Of a stretch of 64,000 bases of DNA, positions 36,404 through 45,803 are shown piece after piece. How positions within the stretch are numbered: position 1 is the stretch's first letter; each line of letters begins with the position of its first letter. Under the pieces are notes generated by a model. That model was not told where the DNA came from. It made no database searches and saw nothing but the letters and a program-made list of their open reading frames with translations. The stretch is from Solimonas terrae (GTDB lineage Bacteria; Pseudomonadota; Gammaproteobacteria; Nevskiales; Nevskiaceae): assembly GCF_011067135.1 (NCBI RefSeq), contig NZ_JAAMOW010000009.1, positions 1 through 64,000 on the forward strand. Direction: 5' to 3'. Made by a program: the position numbers and the translations under genes.

Positions 36404-39400
36404 ATGACCGACCTTTCCGTTCCCGCGCCACTCAAGCCGTACAAGGCCAAGCACAAGGTGCGCTTCGTCACCGCCACCTCGCTGTTCGACGGCCACGACG
36501 CGACCGTCAACATCATGCGCCGCATCCTGCAGGGCACCGGCGCCGAGGTGATCCATCTCGGCCACAACCGCTCGGTCGGCGAGATCGTCAACGCCGCGCT
36601 GCAGGAAGACGTGCAGGGCCTGTGCATCACCTCGTACCAGGGCGGCCATACCGAATTCTTCAAGTACATGGTCGACCTGCTGCGCGCCAACGGCGGCGAG
36701 AACATCAAGATCTACGGCGGCGGCGGCGGCGTGATCGTGCCGGCCGAGATCAAGGAGCTGATGGGCTACGGCGTCGCGCGCCTGTACTCGCCGGAAGACG
36801 GCGCCAGCATGGGCCTGCAGGGCATGATCAACGACGTCATCCAGGGCTGCGACTACGACCTGACGCCGCTGGCGCCGAAGCCCGGCGAGGCTTTGAAAGC
36901 GCTGAAATCCGGCAGCCGCCGCGATCTGGCACGCGCGATCACCGCGATCGAGAACGGCAGCTATCCGGATGCGCTCAAGGCCGACATCCGCAAGGCGGCC
37001 GCCGACATCAAGACGCCGACGCTCGGCATCACCGGCACCGGCGGCGCCGGCAAGTCGTCGCTGACCGACGAGCTGGTGCTGCGCCTGCGTCTCGACCAGA
37101 ACGACGCGCTGAAGATCGCCATCATCTCGATCGACCCGTCGCGCAAGCGCACCGGCGGCGCGCTGCTCGGCGACCGTATCCGCATGAACGCGATCGAGCC
37201 TTGGACCGAAGGCCAAGACAATGTCTACATGCGCTCGCTGGCAACGCGTGACACCGGCAGCGAACTGTCGGCAGCCCTGCCGGACGTGATCGCCGCCTGC
37301 AAGCTGTCGGGCTTCGACCTGATCATCGTCGAGACCTCGGGCATCGGCCAGGGCGATGCGGCGATCGTGCCGTTCGTCGACACCTCGCTGTACGTAATGA
37401 CGCCGGAATTCGGCGCCGCGTCGCAGCTCGAGAAGATCGACATGCTCGACTTCGCCGACTTCATCGCCATCAACAAGTTCGATCGCAAGGGCGCGGCCGA
37501 TGCGCTGCGCGACGTGCGCAAGCAGTACCAGCGCAACCGCGAACTGTTCATGCGCAAGCCCGACGACATGCCGGTCTACGGCACGATGGCGTCGCGCTTC
37601 AACGACGATGGCGTGACGGCGCTGTATCAGGCGCTCGCCGAAAAGCTCGGCGCGCTCGGTCTCAAGCTTGCGGCCGGCAAGCTGCCGAAGGTCACGGTCA
37701 AGGCCTCGTCGGAAGGTCGCGCGATCGTGCCGCCGGAACGCGTGCGCTATCTCGCCGACATCGCCGATACCGTGCGCGGCTATCACAAGGAAGTGGCGCG
37801 ACAGGCCCGCGTTGCACGCGAGCGCCAGTCGCTGCAGATCGCCAAGGCCTTGTTCGAGGCGGCCGGCAAGCCGGCAAGCGGCTTCGACGAACTGGTATCG
37901 GCCAAGGACGGCGAGCTGACGACGGAAGCCCGGAAGCTGCTCGCGCGGTGGCCGGAGCTCGTCGCACGCTACGCGCAGGACGAGGACGTCGTGAAGATCC
38001 GCGACAAGGAGATCCGCACCAAGCAGACCAGCGAATCGCTGTCCGGCACCAAGGTCCGCAAGGTCTCGCTGCCGCGCTTCGAGGACGACGGCGAAACCCT
38101 GCGCTTCCTGATGAAGGAAAACCTGCCGGGCTACTTCCCGTTTGCCGCCGGCGTGTTCCCGTTCAAGCGCGAAGGCGAGGACCCGACCCGCATGTTCGCC
38201 GGCGAAGGTGATGCGTTCCGCACCAACCGCCGCTTCAAGCGCGTGTCCGAGGGCATGCCGGCGCATCGCCTGTCGACCGCGTTCGACTCGGTGACGCTGT
38301 ACGGCTGGGACCCGGACCTGCGCCCGGACATCTACGGCAAGGTCGGCAACTCCGGCGTGTCGATCGCCACGCTTGACGACATGAAGGTGCTGTACTCGGG
38401 CTTCGATCTGTGCGCGCCGACAACCTCCGTGTCGATGACGATCAACGGCCCGGCGCCGATGATCCTGGCGATGTTCATGAACACCGCGATCGATCAGCAG
38501 GTCGAACAGTTCACCGCGGCCCAGAAGCGCGCGCCGAATGCCGAGGAGCACGCGGCGCTCAAGGCCAAGGCGCTGTCGACGGTGCGCGGCACCGTGCAGG
38601 CCGACATCCTCAAGGAAGACCAGGGCCAGAACACCTGCATCTTCAGCACCGAGTTCGCGCTGAAGATGATGGGTGACATCCAGCAGTACTTCGTCGAGCA
38701 CAAGGTCCAGAACTTCTACTCGGTCTCGATCTCCGGCTATCACATCGCCGAAGCCGGCGCGAACCCGATCAGCCAGCTCGCCTTCACGCTCAGCAACGGC
38801 TTCACGTACGTGGAGTCGTATCTGGCGCGTGGCATGCACATCGACAGCTTCGCGCCGAACCTCTCGTTCTTCTTCTCGAACGGCATGGACCCGGAGTACA
38901 CGGTGATCGGCCGCGTCGCACGTCGTATCTGGGCGGTGGCGATGAAGAACCGCTACGGCAGCAACGAGCGCTCGCAGAAGCTCAAGTACCACGTGCAGAC
39001 CTCGGGCCGCTCGCTGCACGCGCAGGAGATGAACTTCAACGACATTCGCACGACCCTGCAGGCGCTGCTGGCGATCAACGACAACTGCAACTCGCTGCAC
39101 ACCAACGCCTACGACGAGGCGATCACGACGCCGACTGAAGAATCCGTGCGGCGCGCGATGGCGATCCAGCTGATCATCAACCGCGAGTTCGGCCTTGCGA
39201 AGAACGAGAACTCGCTGCAGGGCAGCTTCATCGTCGACGAGCTGACCGATCTGGTCGAGGAAGCCGTGCTCAAGGAATTCGAGGCGATCGCCTCGCGCGG
39301 CGGCGTGCTCGGCGCGATGGAAACCGGCTACCAGCGCGGCAAGATCCAGGAAGAGTCGCTGTACTACGAACACAAGAAGCACGACGGCTCGCTGCCGATC

Positions 39401-39685
39401 ATCGGCGTCAACACCTTCCGCAATCCGAAGGGCGACGACGAGCAGCATGAAATCGAATTGGCACGTTCGACCGACGACGAGAAGCAGTCGCAGCTGACCC
39501 GTCTCAAGGACTTCCATAAGCGCAACGCCAAGGATGCACCGGCCATGCTCGGGCGCCTGCGCGATGCGGTGATCGCCAACGACAACGTCTTCGAAGTGCT
39601 GATGGATGCCGTGCGCATCTGCTCGCTCGGCCAGATCACGCAGACGCTGTTCGAAGTCGGCGGCCGTTATCGCAGGAATATGTGA
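36404..39685 (+). CDS. icmF: Fused isobutyryl-CoA mutase IcmF
   Basis: 1093 residues, the IcmF length. An N-terminal B12-binding domain with base-off motif LFDGHD (residues 28-32), a MeaI-type G-protein chaperone domain with P-loop GTGGAGKSS (211-219) and a C-terminal mutase barrel. Substrate-pocket residues Phe585 (GVFPF) and Gln742 (GQNTCIF) match the isobutyryl-CoA type rather than the Tyr/Arg pair of methylmalonyl-CoA mutase. His780 (SGYHI) is the family's active-site His. It interconverts isobutyryl- and n-butyryl-CoA using adenosylcobalamin. Confidence 0.96.
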   Translation: MTDLSVPAPLKPYKAKHKVRFVTATSLFDGHDATVNIMRRILQGTGAEVIHLGHNRSVGEIVNAALQEDVQGLCITSYQGGHTEFFKYMVDLLRANGGENIKIYGGGGGVIVPAEIKELMGYGVARLYSPEDGASMGLQGMINDVIQGCDYDLTPLAPKPGEALKALKSGSRRDLARAITAIENGSYPDALKADIRKAAADIKTPTLGITGTGGAGKSSLTDELVLRLRLDQNDALKIAIISIDPSRKRTGGALLGDRIRMNAIEPWTEGQDNVYMRSLATRDTGSELSAALPDVIAACKLSGFDLIIVETSGIGQGDAAIVPFVDTSLYVMTPEFGAASQLEKIDMLDFADFIAINKFDRKGAADALRDVRKQYQRNRELFMRKPDDMPVYGTMASRFNDDGVTALYQALAEKLGALGLKLAAGKLPKVTVKASSEGRAIVPPERVRYLADIADTVRGYHKEVARQARVARERQSLQIAKALFEAAGKPASGFDELVSAKDGELTTEARKLLARWPELVARYAQDEDVVKIRDKEIRTKQTSESLSGTKVRKVSLPRFEDDGETLRFLMKENLPGYFPFAAGVFPFKREGEDPTRMFAGEGDAFRTNRRFKRVSEGMPAHRLSTAFDSVTLYGWDPDLRPDIYGKVGNSGVSIATLDDMKVLYSGFDLCAPTTSVSMTINGPAPMILAMFMNTAIDQQVEQFTAAQKRAPNAEEHAALKAKALSTVRGTVQADILKEDQGQNTCIFSTEFALKMMGDIQQYFVEHKVQNFYSVSISGYHIAEAGANPISQLAFTLSNGFTYVESYLARGMHIDSFAPNLSFFFSNGMDPEYTVIGRVARRIWAVAMKNRYGSNERSQKLKYHVQTSGRSLHAQEMNFNDIRTTLQALLAINDNCNSLHTNAYDEAITTPTEESVRRAMAIQLIINREFGLAKNENSLQGSFIVDELTDLVEEAVLKEFEAIASRGGVLGAMETGYQRGKIQEESLYYEHKKHDGSLPIIGVNTFRNPKGDDEQHEIELARSTDDEKQSQLTRLKDFHKRNAKDAPAMLGRLRDAVIANDNVFEVLMDAVRICSLGQITQTLFEVGGRYRRNM

Positions 39686-39691
39686 TGTGCC

Positions 39692-39719
39692 TCCCTCTCC
39701 CCGCGCGCGGGGAGAGGGA
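39692..39719. repeat. Perfect 28-bp palindrome after icmF
   Basis: A fully self-complementary 28-base sequence: TCCCTCTCCCC, then the centre GCGCGC, then GGGGAGAGGGA. It lies seven bases after the icmF stop. No U-run follows. It matches the composition of the repeat embedded in atuA at 1597-1710. Confidence 0.75.
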
Positions 39720-39794
39720 ATTCCCGGCATCACCCGTTCAGGGGAACGCGCCGCGCGTTGCGAGTGCTAGGTTCGTGCCTCGCAACGGAGAACG

Positions 39795-40343
39795 ATGATG
39801 CGCGAAGACCTCGAACGCCAACTCGAAATCCTGCTCGACAAGCAGGCGATCACCGAACTGGTGTACGCCTATTGCAATGCCGCCGACCGGCACGATTTCG
39901 ACAAGATGCGCGCGCTGTATCACGACGACGCGATCGACGAGCACGGCAAGTTCGCGAAGGGTCCAGCCAAGGAGTTCCTCGACAAGCTGCCGGAAATCCA
40001 GGCGCCGATGGCGGTGCTGCACCACAACGTCACGACCATCAATCTCAAACTCGACGGCATTCGCGCGGAGGGCGAGATCTACCTGATCGCGATGCATCAG
40101 GTGAAGACCAACGACGGCCTGTACGATGTGCTGATCGGTGGCCGCTACTTCGACAAATACGAAAAACGCCAGGGCGTCTGGAAGTTCAGCCACCGCAGCA
40201 TCGTTGCCGACTGGGCCTATCCGGCGAATCCGAGCCGGATCGAACTCGATCATCCGTTTCTGGCCGGCGCGCACATCGGCGCGCCCGGCCCTGACGATCC
40301 GTCGTACGGATTCTTCAAGCTGCTGCGACGCGGCGAACGCTGA
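39795..40343 (+). CDS. SnoaL/NTF2-like small protein
   Basis: 182 residues (ATGATG, either start possible). It reads as a SnoaL-type nuclear-transport-factor-2 fold: LEILLDKQAITELVYAYCNA, ADRHDFDKMRALYHDDAIDE, then ISMHQVK-like beta strands and WKFSHRSIVADWAYP. These folds bind small hydrophobic substrates and often act as isomerases, hydratases or dehydratases. The catalytic function here cannot be assigned. Confidence 0.85.
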   Translation: MMREDLERQLEILLDKQAITELVYAYCNAADRHDFDKMRALYHDDAIDEHGKFAKGPAKEFLDKLPEIQAPMAVLHHNVTTINLKLDGIRAEGEIYLIAMHQVKTNDGLYDVLIGGRYFDKYEKRQGVWKFSHRSIVADWAYPANPSRIELDHPFLAGAHIGAPGPDDPSYGFFKLLRRGER

Positions 40344-40435
40344 GCCGGCGCGGCGACCGGCCAGCTGCGCGCACGCGCTGCCCGATTCGGGCTTTGGCGC
40401 TTGCCGTCGCGGCGACGGCGCTCTAGCGTGACGCC

Positions 40436-41425
40436 ATGTCATCCACTCCGGTCCCGTTGTCCGTCGACCAGCTGCGACAGCTCGCATCGCTGGGCGAACG
40501 GCGCGCGCATTCGCCGCTCGGCGAACCGCTGCTGCTGCTGGCGCTCGGCGCCGGCGACCGCGCCGATCGCGCGTTGAACGACTGGCTGCGCGCGCTGCCG
40601 GCGCCGGTCGTCGGCATCGGCGCCGGCGACGCGCCGTTCGCCGTCGCCTGCGATGCGGTCGTCGACGACATCGATGCTGCCGCATCCCTGATTGCCAATG
40701 TCCGTCGCCATCCGCTGGCGGCAATGGTGTTCGTGCAGCTCTTGCGCTTGATCGAGAAGCTGCCGATTACCGAGGCACTGAGCGCGGAGTCACTGGCCTA
40801 CGCGGCGCTGCAGAACGGTCCGGAATTCCACGGCTGGCGCAACGCCCATCCCGGCGACCGGGCGGCGCCGGACGAGGACGGTCCGGCCGTCGTCATCACG
40901 CGCGAGGAGGATCGCCTCCAGCTTGCGCTCAACCGGCCCGGCAACCGCAATGCAATGACGGTGGAGATGCGCGACGCACTGTGCGAAGCCCTGCAGCTGG
41001 CGGTCAGCGATGCGTCGATCGCCACGATCGAGATTCGCGCTCGCGGCAAATGCTTCTCGACCGGCGGCGATCTGCGCGAATTCGGGACGGCACCCGATCC
41101 GGCGACCGCGCATCTGGTCCGCAGTCTCGCCTTGCCGGGCCGCCTGCTGGCGCAGCTGGCTTCGCGCAGCACGGCGTTCGTGCATGGCGCCTGCATCGGC
41201 TCCGGCATCGAATTCCCGGCTTTCGCCGGCCGCATCGTCGCGCGTGATGACGCCTGGTTCCAGCTGCCCGAACTCAAGTACGGCCTGATTCCGGGTGCCG
41301 GCGGCTGCATCAGCATCACGCGCCGCATCGGCCGCCAGCGCGTCGCCTGGCTGGGCCTGAGCGGACTGCGCATCGACGCGGCACGGGCCCTGGACTGGGG
41401 TCTGGTCGACGCGATCGCGCCGTGA
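40436..41425 (+). CDS. Enoyl-CoA hydratase/isomerase with N-terminal extension
   Basis: 329 residues, about 65 longer than a plain crotonase. The crotonase core starts near residue 160 with LALNRPGNRNAMTVEMRDAL, then FSTGGDLREFG and HGACIGSGIEFPAF, supplying the oxyanion-hole glycines. The N-terminal ~150 residues are a degenerate, Ala/Leu-rich crotonase-like region. The GTG of acpH overlaps its stop. Substrate unknown. Confidence 0.8.
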   Translation: MSSTPVPLSVDQLRQLASLGERRAHSPLGEPLLLLALGAGDRADRALNDWLRALPAPVVGIGAGDAPFAVACDAVVDDIDAAASLIANVRRHPLAAMVFVQLLRLIEKLPITEALSAESLAYAALQNGPEFHGWRNAHPGDRAAPDEDGPAVVITREEDRLQLALNRPGNRNAMTVEMRDALCEALQLAVSDASIATIEIRARGKCFSTGGDLREFGTAPDPATAHLVRSLALPGRLLAQLASRSTAFVHGACIGSGIEFPAFAGRIVARDDAWFQLPELKYGLIPGAGGCISITRRIGRQRVAWLGLSGLRIDAARALDWGLVDAIAP

Positions 41426-42003
41426 ACTTCCTCGCGCATCTCTGGCTCGCCGAGCGCAGCGGTACCTCGCTGGCCGGCAGCATTCTCGGCGATGTTGTGC
41501 ACGGCGCCGATCTGTCGGCGTATCCCGACGACATCGCACTCGGCATCCGCCTGCATCGCCGGGTCGACGCGCAGACCGACCGGCACCCGGCGGTGCGCGT
41601 TCTGCGCGAGGGCTTCGCACCGGGCACCCGCCGATATGCCGGCATTGTTCTCGATCTGGGCTTCGATCACGCGCTGGCAGTCGACTGGCGGCGCTACAGC
41701 GACGAGCCGCTGTCCGTGTTCTGCGATCGCGCCGGTGTGGCGATCGCCGATGCCGCACCATGGTTCGAGCTGGCCGGCGGCCGCCGCACTTCGGCGGCGG
41801 CCTTCGGTTCCTTGCTGCGCTCCTACGCCGAGCCATCCGGCATCGCGCAGGCGCTGACGCGCACGGCGGCGCGATTGCGAAGGCCGCAGGCCCTGCTCGA
41901 TGCGGCGCACGCCTGGGCGGATCATCTGCCGCAGCTGCACGCACAGCTGCCCGGTCTGCTGCAGGTCCTGCAGCAGACGATGGCGGAAGCACCGGGCGTT
42001 TAG
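41422..42003 (+). CDS. acpH: ACP phosphodiesterase (AcpH family)
   Basis: 193 residues from GTG, overlapping the preceding stop (GTGA). The AcpH (former DUF479) pattern is clear: MNFLAHLWLAERSGTSLAGS, GDVVHGADLSAYPDDIALGI, RLHRRVDAQTDRHPAVR and YAGIVLDLGFDHALAVDW. It removes the 4'-phosphopantetheine arm from acyl carrier protein. The HD-like metal residues H and D are intact. Confidence 0.92.
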   Translation: MNFLAHLWLAERSGTSLAGSILGDVVHGADLSAYPDDIALGIRLHRRVDAQTDRHPAVRVLREGFAPGTRRYAGIVLDLGFDHALAVDWRRYSDEPLSVFCDRAGVAIADAAPWFELAGGRRTSAAAFGSLLRSYAEPSGIAQALTRTAARLRRPQALLDAAHAWADHLPQLHAQLPGLLQVLQQTMAEAPGV

Positions 42004-45000
42004 GACGCGTTGCGCTCGCGCGCCTGGCTCAGACTGATGATCTTGGACGGCAGCTCGTCGGCCGGCGTCGGCTTGCAGAAATGGTAGCCCTGCAGCGCGA
42101 AGGCATCGATCGCGGCGCCGCGACCGATGTGATACCCCTGCGCCGCATCGCAGGCTCGATCGCGCAGGAACACCAGCTGATCCTGCGTTTCGACACCTTC
42201 GGCGATGACCTTGATGCCGAGACCGTGCGCCATCGCGATGATCGCACGCGCCACCGCCGCATCGGCCGGATCGTTGATGATGTCGTGCACGAAGCTGCGA
42301 TCGATCTTGAGCAGATCGATCGGGAAACGCGTGATGTACGAAAGGCTGGAGTAGCCGGTGCCGAAATCGTCGACGGCGATCTCGATGCCCATGCCGCGCA
42401 GCGCGTGCAGTGTCGCCATCGTCTCCTCGGAATTCGCCATCAGCGCACCTTCGGTGATTTCAAGCACGAGCAGCTCGGCGGGCAGGCCGGAATGGGCCAG
42501 CGCCGACTGCACGTTCTGCATCAACTCGGGATGCGCGAACTGCTTCGGCGACAGATTGACCGCGACGGTCAGCCGCTGCCCCAGCCGCGCCTGCAGCGTG
42601 ACCGCCTCGCGGCAGGCCGTGTGCAGGGTCCAGTAGCCGATCGGCACGATCAGCCCGGTTTCCTCGGCGACCGGCAGGAACTCGGCCGGCGACACGAGAC
42701 CACGCTCCGGATGCCGCCAGCGGATCAGGGCCTCGACGCCGAACACTTCGCCGCTCTGCAGTGCGACCTGTGGCTCGTAGTGCATCTCGAATTCGCCGCG
42801 CGCCAGCGCCCGACGCAGTTCGGTTTCGACGACGATGCGCTGCTCGGCTTCGAGCAGCATGTCCTGCGTGAAGATCCGGTAGCCATCGCGACCACCGACC
42901 TTGGCCTTGTACATCGCCGTGTCCGCGTTCTTCAGCAGGGTCGCCGGATCGTCGCCGGCATTGGGGTAGGCGCTGATACCGACACTGGCGGTGACGCGCA
43001 GTTCGTGCGCGCCGACGACGACCGGTTGATCGATCGCCGCGATCACCGACTGGGCGATGCGCACGATGCTGGCAGTGTCGCGCACGTCGGGCAGCAGAAT
43101 CGCGAATTCGTCGCCGCCCATGCGCGCGATCGAATCGCATTCACGCACGCAGTCCTTGAGCCGCGCGGCCACGGTGATCAGCATCTGGTCACCGACGTGA
43201 TGACCGAGCGAGTCGTTGATGCGCTTGAAATTGTCGAGATCGATCATCATCACGCCGACCTGGCTGTGGTCGCGGCGCGCACGCGCGATCGCGACGCTGG
43301 CGCGGTCGCTGAACAGGGTGCGGTTCGGCAACTGCGTGAGCGCATCGTGATGGGCGATGTGGCGCACGTATTCTTCGCGCCGGCGCCGCTCGGTGATGTC
43401 GTAGGCCATCGCCAGATAGCCGATGATCCGTCCGTCGGCATCGCGGCGTGCGGTGATGGCAATCTCCAGCGGCACCGATGAGCCGTCCTTGCGGCGCCCG
43501 CTCCATTCGTTCTCGTCGGCCAGCCCGCGGCCGGCGCGCAGCTTGAGGACCTCGAAGCCGACCGGCGGGACGATGCCGAACTCCTTGGCGAGCGTGTTCG
43601 CGCGCAGTTCCAGATCGGACTCGTCGATCAGATCGGTCAGGCGCAGGTGGCCGACCATCTCGCTGCGTCGATGCCACCAGAGCCGCTCGGCCGCAGGGTT
43701 GGCCGCGCTGATGCGGCCGTCCACGTCGGTTGCGACGATGCCGAACGCGGCGCCGTCGAGGATCGACTGGCGGAAACGATTGGCTTCGGCGATCGCCTCT
43801 TCGGCGTGGCGGCGTTCGCTGAGATCGCGCACGACTTTGACGAAGCCGATCAGCTTGCCCGTCGAGTCGCGCAGGGCGGTAATGACGACGCTGGCCCAGA
43901 AGCGCGTGCCACCCTTGCGCAGGCGCCAGCTCTCGTCCGTGAAATGTCCCTTTTCGGCCGCGATCTGCAGCGCGCGCTGCGGCTTGCCTGCGGCGAGATC
44001 GTCGGGCGTGTAGAAGCAGGCGAAGTGGCGGCCGACGATCTCGTCTCCGGCGTAGCCCTTGATGCGCTGCGCGCCCTCGTTCCAGGTGCTGACATGACCA
44101 GCCGGATCGAGCCCGACGATCGCGTAGTCGCTGACGCTGCTGATCATCAGGCGGAAGCGTTCCTCGGAGTCGCGCAGTGCCTGCTCCGCCGCTCGGCGCT
44201 CGCTGATGTCGGACACGACGCCGACGAAACGGCGCCGCCCTTCGGCGTCGATCAGATTGATCGACAGCGACATCGGAAACTCCTTGCCGTCCGCATGCTG
44301 GCCGGTCACTTCGCGGCGCAGGCCGACGATGCGGCTGTCGCGATCCGGATTGAACTGCATGACGTGACGGGCGTGGTCGCCGCGGTAGCGCGCCGGCATC
44401 AGCATGGTCACGTTGCGGCCGATCACCTCGGGCGCGGAGTAGCCGAACATCTGTTCCGCGGCACGATTGAAGGTCTGCACGAAGCCGCGTTCGTCGATCG
44501 TCAGGATGCCTTCGGCGCCGCTGTCGACGATCGCGCGCTGATACGCCTCGTTCTCGCGCAGGGTCGCGGTCATCCGCCGCGCCAGCAGCTGGGCGCGCTG
44601 GCGACCATTGCCGAGCAGAAAAGTGACCATTGCCAGCAGCAGGCTGCAGAGCACACCGGCGATCGCGGTCGCCGGCGCCATCGACGCGCCACCGCCGGCA
44701 AAACCGGGCATCGCGGCAAACTGCAGCTGCCAGTGCCGACCGTAGAGCTCGATGCGACGGCTGGCGGTCAGCGCCGGCATCTCGCCGGCGGGGCGATCGT
44801 CGAACAGCGCGCCGCCGTCGGCGTCTGCCAGCTGCAGGTGCACGCCATCGGCGCTGCCGGACAGCACCGGGCGGATGAAGTCGCCCATGCGGAATGGCGC
44901 GTAGACATAGCCGAGCAGGTCGTGACGACGGCCGGTGACATCATGCGGCGGCAGCCGCGACGCGTAGACCGGCAGATACAGCAAGGTGCCGGCCTGCGGA

Positions 45001-45596
45001 TCATCGCCATTTTCCTGCAACAGCTGCACCGGCCCGGTCAGCGCCGCCCGGCCGCTGTCGCGCGCCCTGATCATCGCCGCGCGGCGCGTGGCCTCGGAAA
45101 ACATGTCGTAGCCGAATGCCCGCTGATTGCGACCCGTGAAGGGTTCTATGTATTCGATCGACGTGTATTCGCCGCGCGGGCCCGCGGGAAACACGCTGAA
45201 ATCGCCATAGCCCTCGCCGCGGACCCGCCGCTGGTAGGCGTCAAGCTGATCGGCCTGCAAATGGCGGGCAAACGCGATTGCCTGCACCCCTGGAAAGTTT
45301 TCGCTGACGTTGATGCTGTCGACATAGCGCCGCCATTCGTCGCGACTGACCGCGTCCGAGGCATCGAACAGGCCGACGCCGCCACGCAGGATCTGTTCAT
45401 AGGCCTGCAAACGCGAGACCAGCGCCGTCGTGATGCGTGAGGTTTCCTGCTCGAAGTGCGCGTCGCGAACGGCCGTGGCCGTCTGATCGACGTAGCGATA
45501 GGCGCGCTCGGTGATGAACAGTCCGAGCACCAGCACGGCGAGCGCCGGCAGGATCGCCATCCAGACCGCTTTGTGCGCGGCACGCCGGGTCGTCAT
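42000..45596 (-). CDS. CHASE-type sensor / PAS-PAS-PAS-GGDEF-EAL protein
   Basis: 1198 residues. TM1 (ILPALAVLVLGLFIT), a periplasmic CHASE-like domain (NFPGVQAIAFARHLQ; RAFGYDMFSEATRRAAM), TM2 (ATAIAGVLCSLLLAMVTFLL), three PAS domains, GGDEF with intact GGDEF (RMGGDEFAI) and EAL with intact EAL (GVEALIRWRHPE). It probably senses a periplasmic ligand and makes or degrades c-di-GMP. The EAL end has a 16-residue insertion flanked by QGYHI and QGYHF. The start is ATG at 45596. Confidence 0.93.
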   Translation of the reverse strand: MTTRRAAHKAVWMAILPALAVLVLGLFITERAYRYVDQTATAVRDAHFEQETSRITTALVSRLQAYEQILRGGVGLFDASDAVSRDEWRRYVDSINVSENFPGVQAIAFARHLQADQLDAYQRRVRGEGYGDFSVFPAGPRGEYTSIEYIEPFTGRNQRAFGYDMFSEATRRAAMIRARDSGRAALTGPVQLLQENGDDPQAGTLLYLPVYASRLPPHDVTGRRHDLLGYVYAPFRMGDFIRPVLSGSADGVHLQLADADGGALFDDRPAGEMPALTASRRIELYGRHWQLQFAAMPGFAGGGASMAPATAIAGVLCSLLLAMVTFLLGNGRQRAQLLARRMTATLRENEAYQRAIVDSGAEGILTIDERGFVQTFNRAAEQMFGYSAPEVIGRNVTMLMPARYRGDHARHVMQFNPDRDSRIVGLRREVTGQHADGKEFPMSLSINLIDAEGRRRFVGVVSDISERRAAEQALRDSEERFRLMISSVSDYAIVGLDPAGHVSTWNEGAQRIKGYAGDEIVGRHFACFYTPDDLAAGKPQRALQIAAEKGHFTDESWRLRKGGTRFWASVVITALRDSTGKLIGFVKVVRDLSERRHAEEAIAEANRFRQSILDGAAFGIVATDVDGRISAANPAAERLWWHRRSEMVGHLRLTDLIDESDLELRANTLAKEFGIVPPVGFEVLKLRAGRGLADENEWSGRRKDGSSVPLEIAITARRDADGRIIGYLAMAYDITERRRREEYVRHIAHHDALTQLPNRTLFSDRASVAIARARRDHSQVGVMMIDLDNFKRINDSLGHHVGDQMLITVAARLKDCVRECDSIARMGGDEFAILLPDVRDTASIVRIAQSVIAAIDQPVVVGAHELRVTASVGISAYPNAGDDPATLLKNADTAMYKAKVGGRDGYRIFTQDMLLEAEQRIVVETELRRALARGEFEMHYEPQVALQSGEVFGVEALIRWRHPERGLVSPAEFLPVAEETGLIVPIGYWTLHTACREAVTLQARLGQRLTVAVNLSPKQFAHPELMQNVQSALAHSGLPAELLVLEITEGALMANSEETMATLHALRGMGIEIAVDDFGTGYSSLSYITRFPIDLLKIDRSFVHDIINDPADAAVARAIIAMAHGLGIKVIAEGVETQDQLVFLRDRACDAAQGYHIGRGAAIDAFALQGYHFCKPTPADELPSKIISLSQARERNAS

Positions 45597-45803
45597 CGGG
45601 TGCTCCAGATCGGGTTCGAGCGCATTCTCGAACGGCGCTGCCGGCAGTAGCGGCCTGCTGGTAGGTTTTTGCCACCCGGCACGGCGCGGCAACGGCCGGA
45701 CGGCAGGCCGAAGCCGACCGACGGACCCTCACCAGATCGGACGAAGTTGTTGCCGGCCTCACTCACTAGCATGCTGGTAAGTCAGACTCACCAAAGCGAT
45801 CCC

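Noticed and set aside
36311-39733. 1140-residue minus-strand frame antisense to icmF
   Set aside because: It runs opposite to a full, motif-rich IcmF and shows only His/Arg/Asp-rich shadow composition typical of antisense frames in GC-rich DNA.
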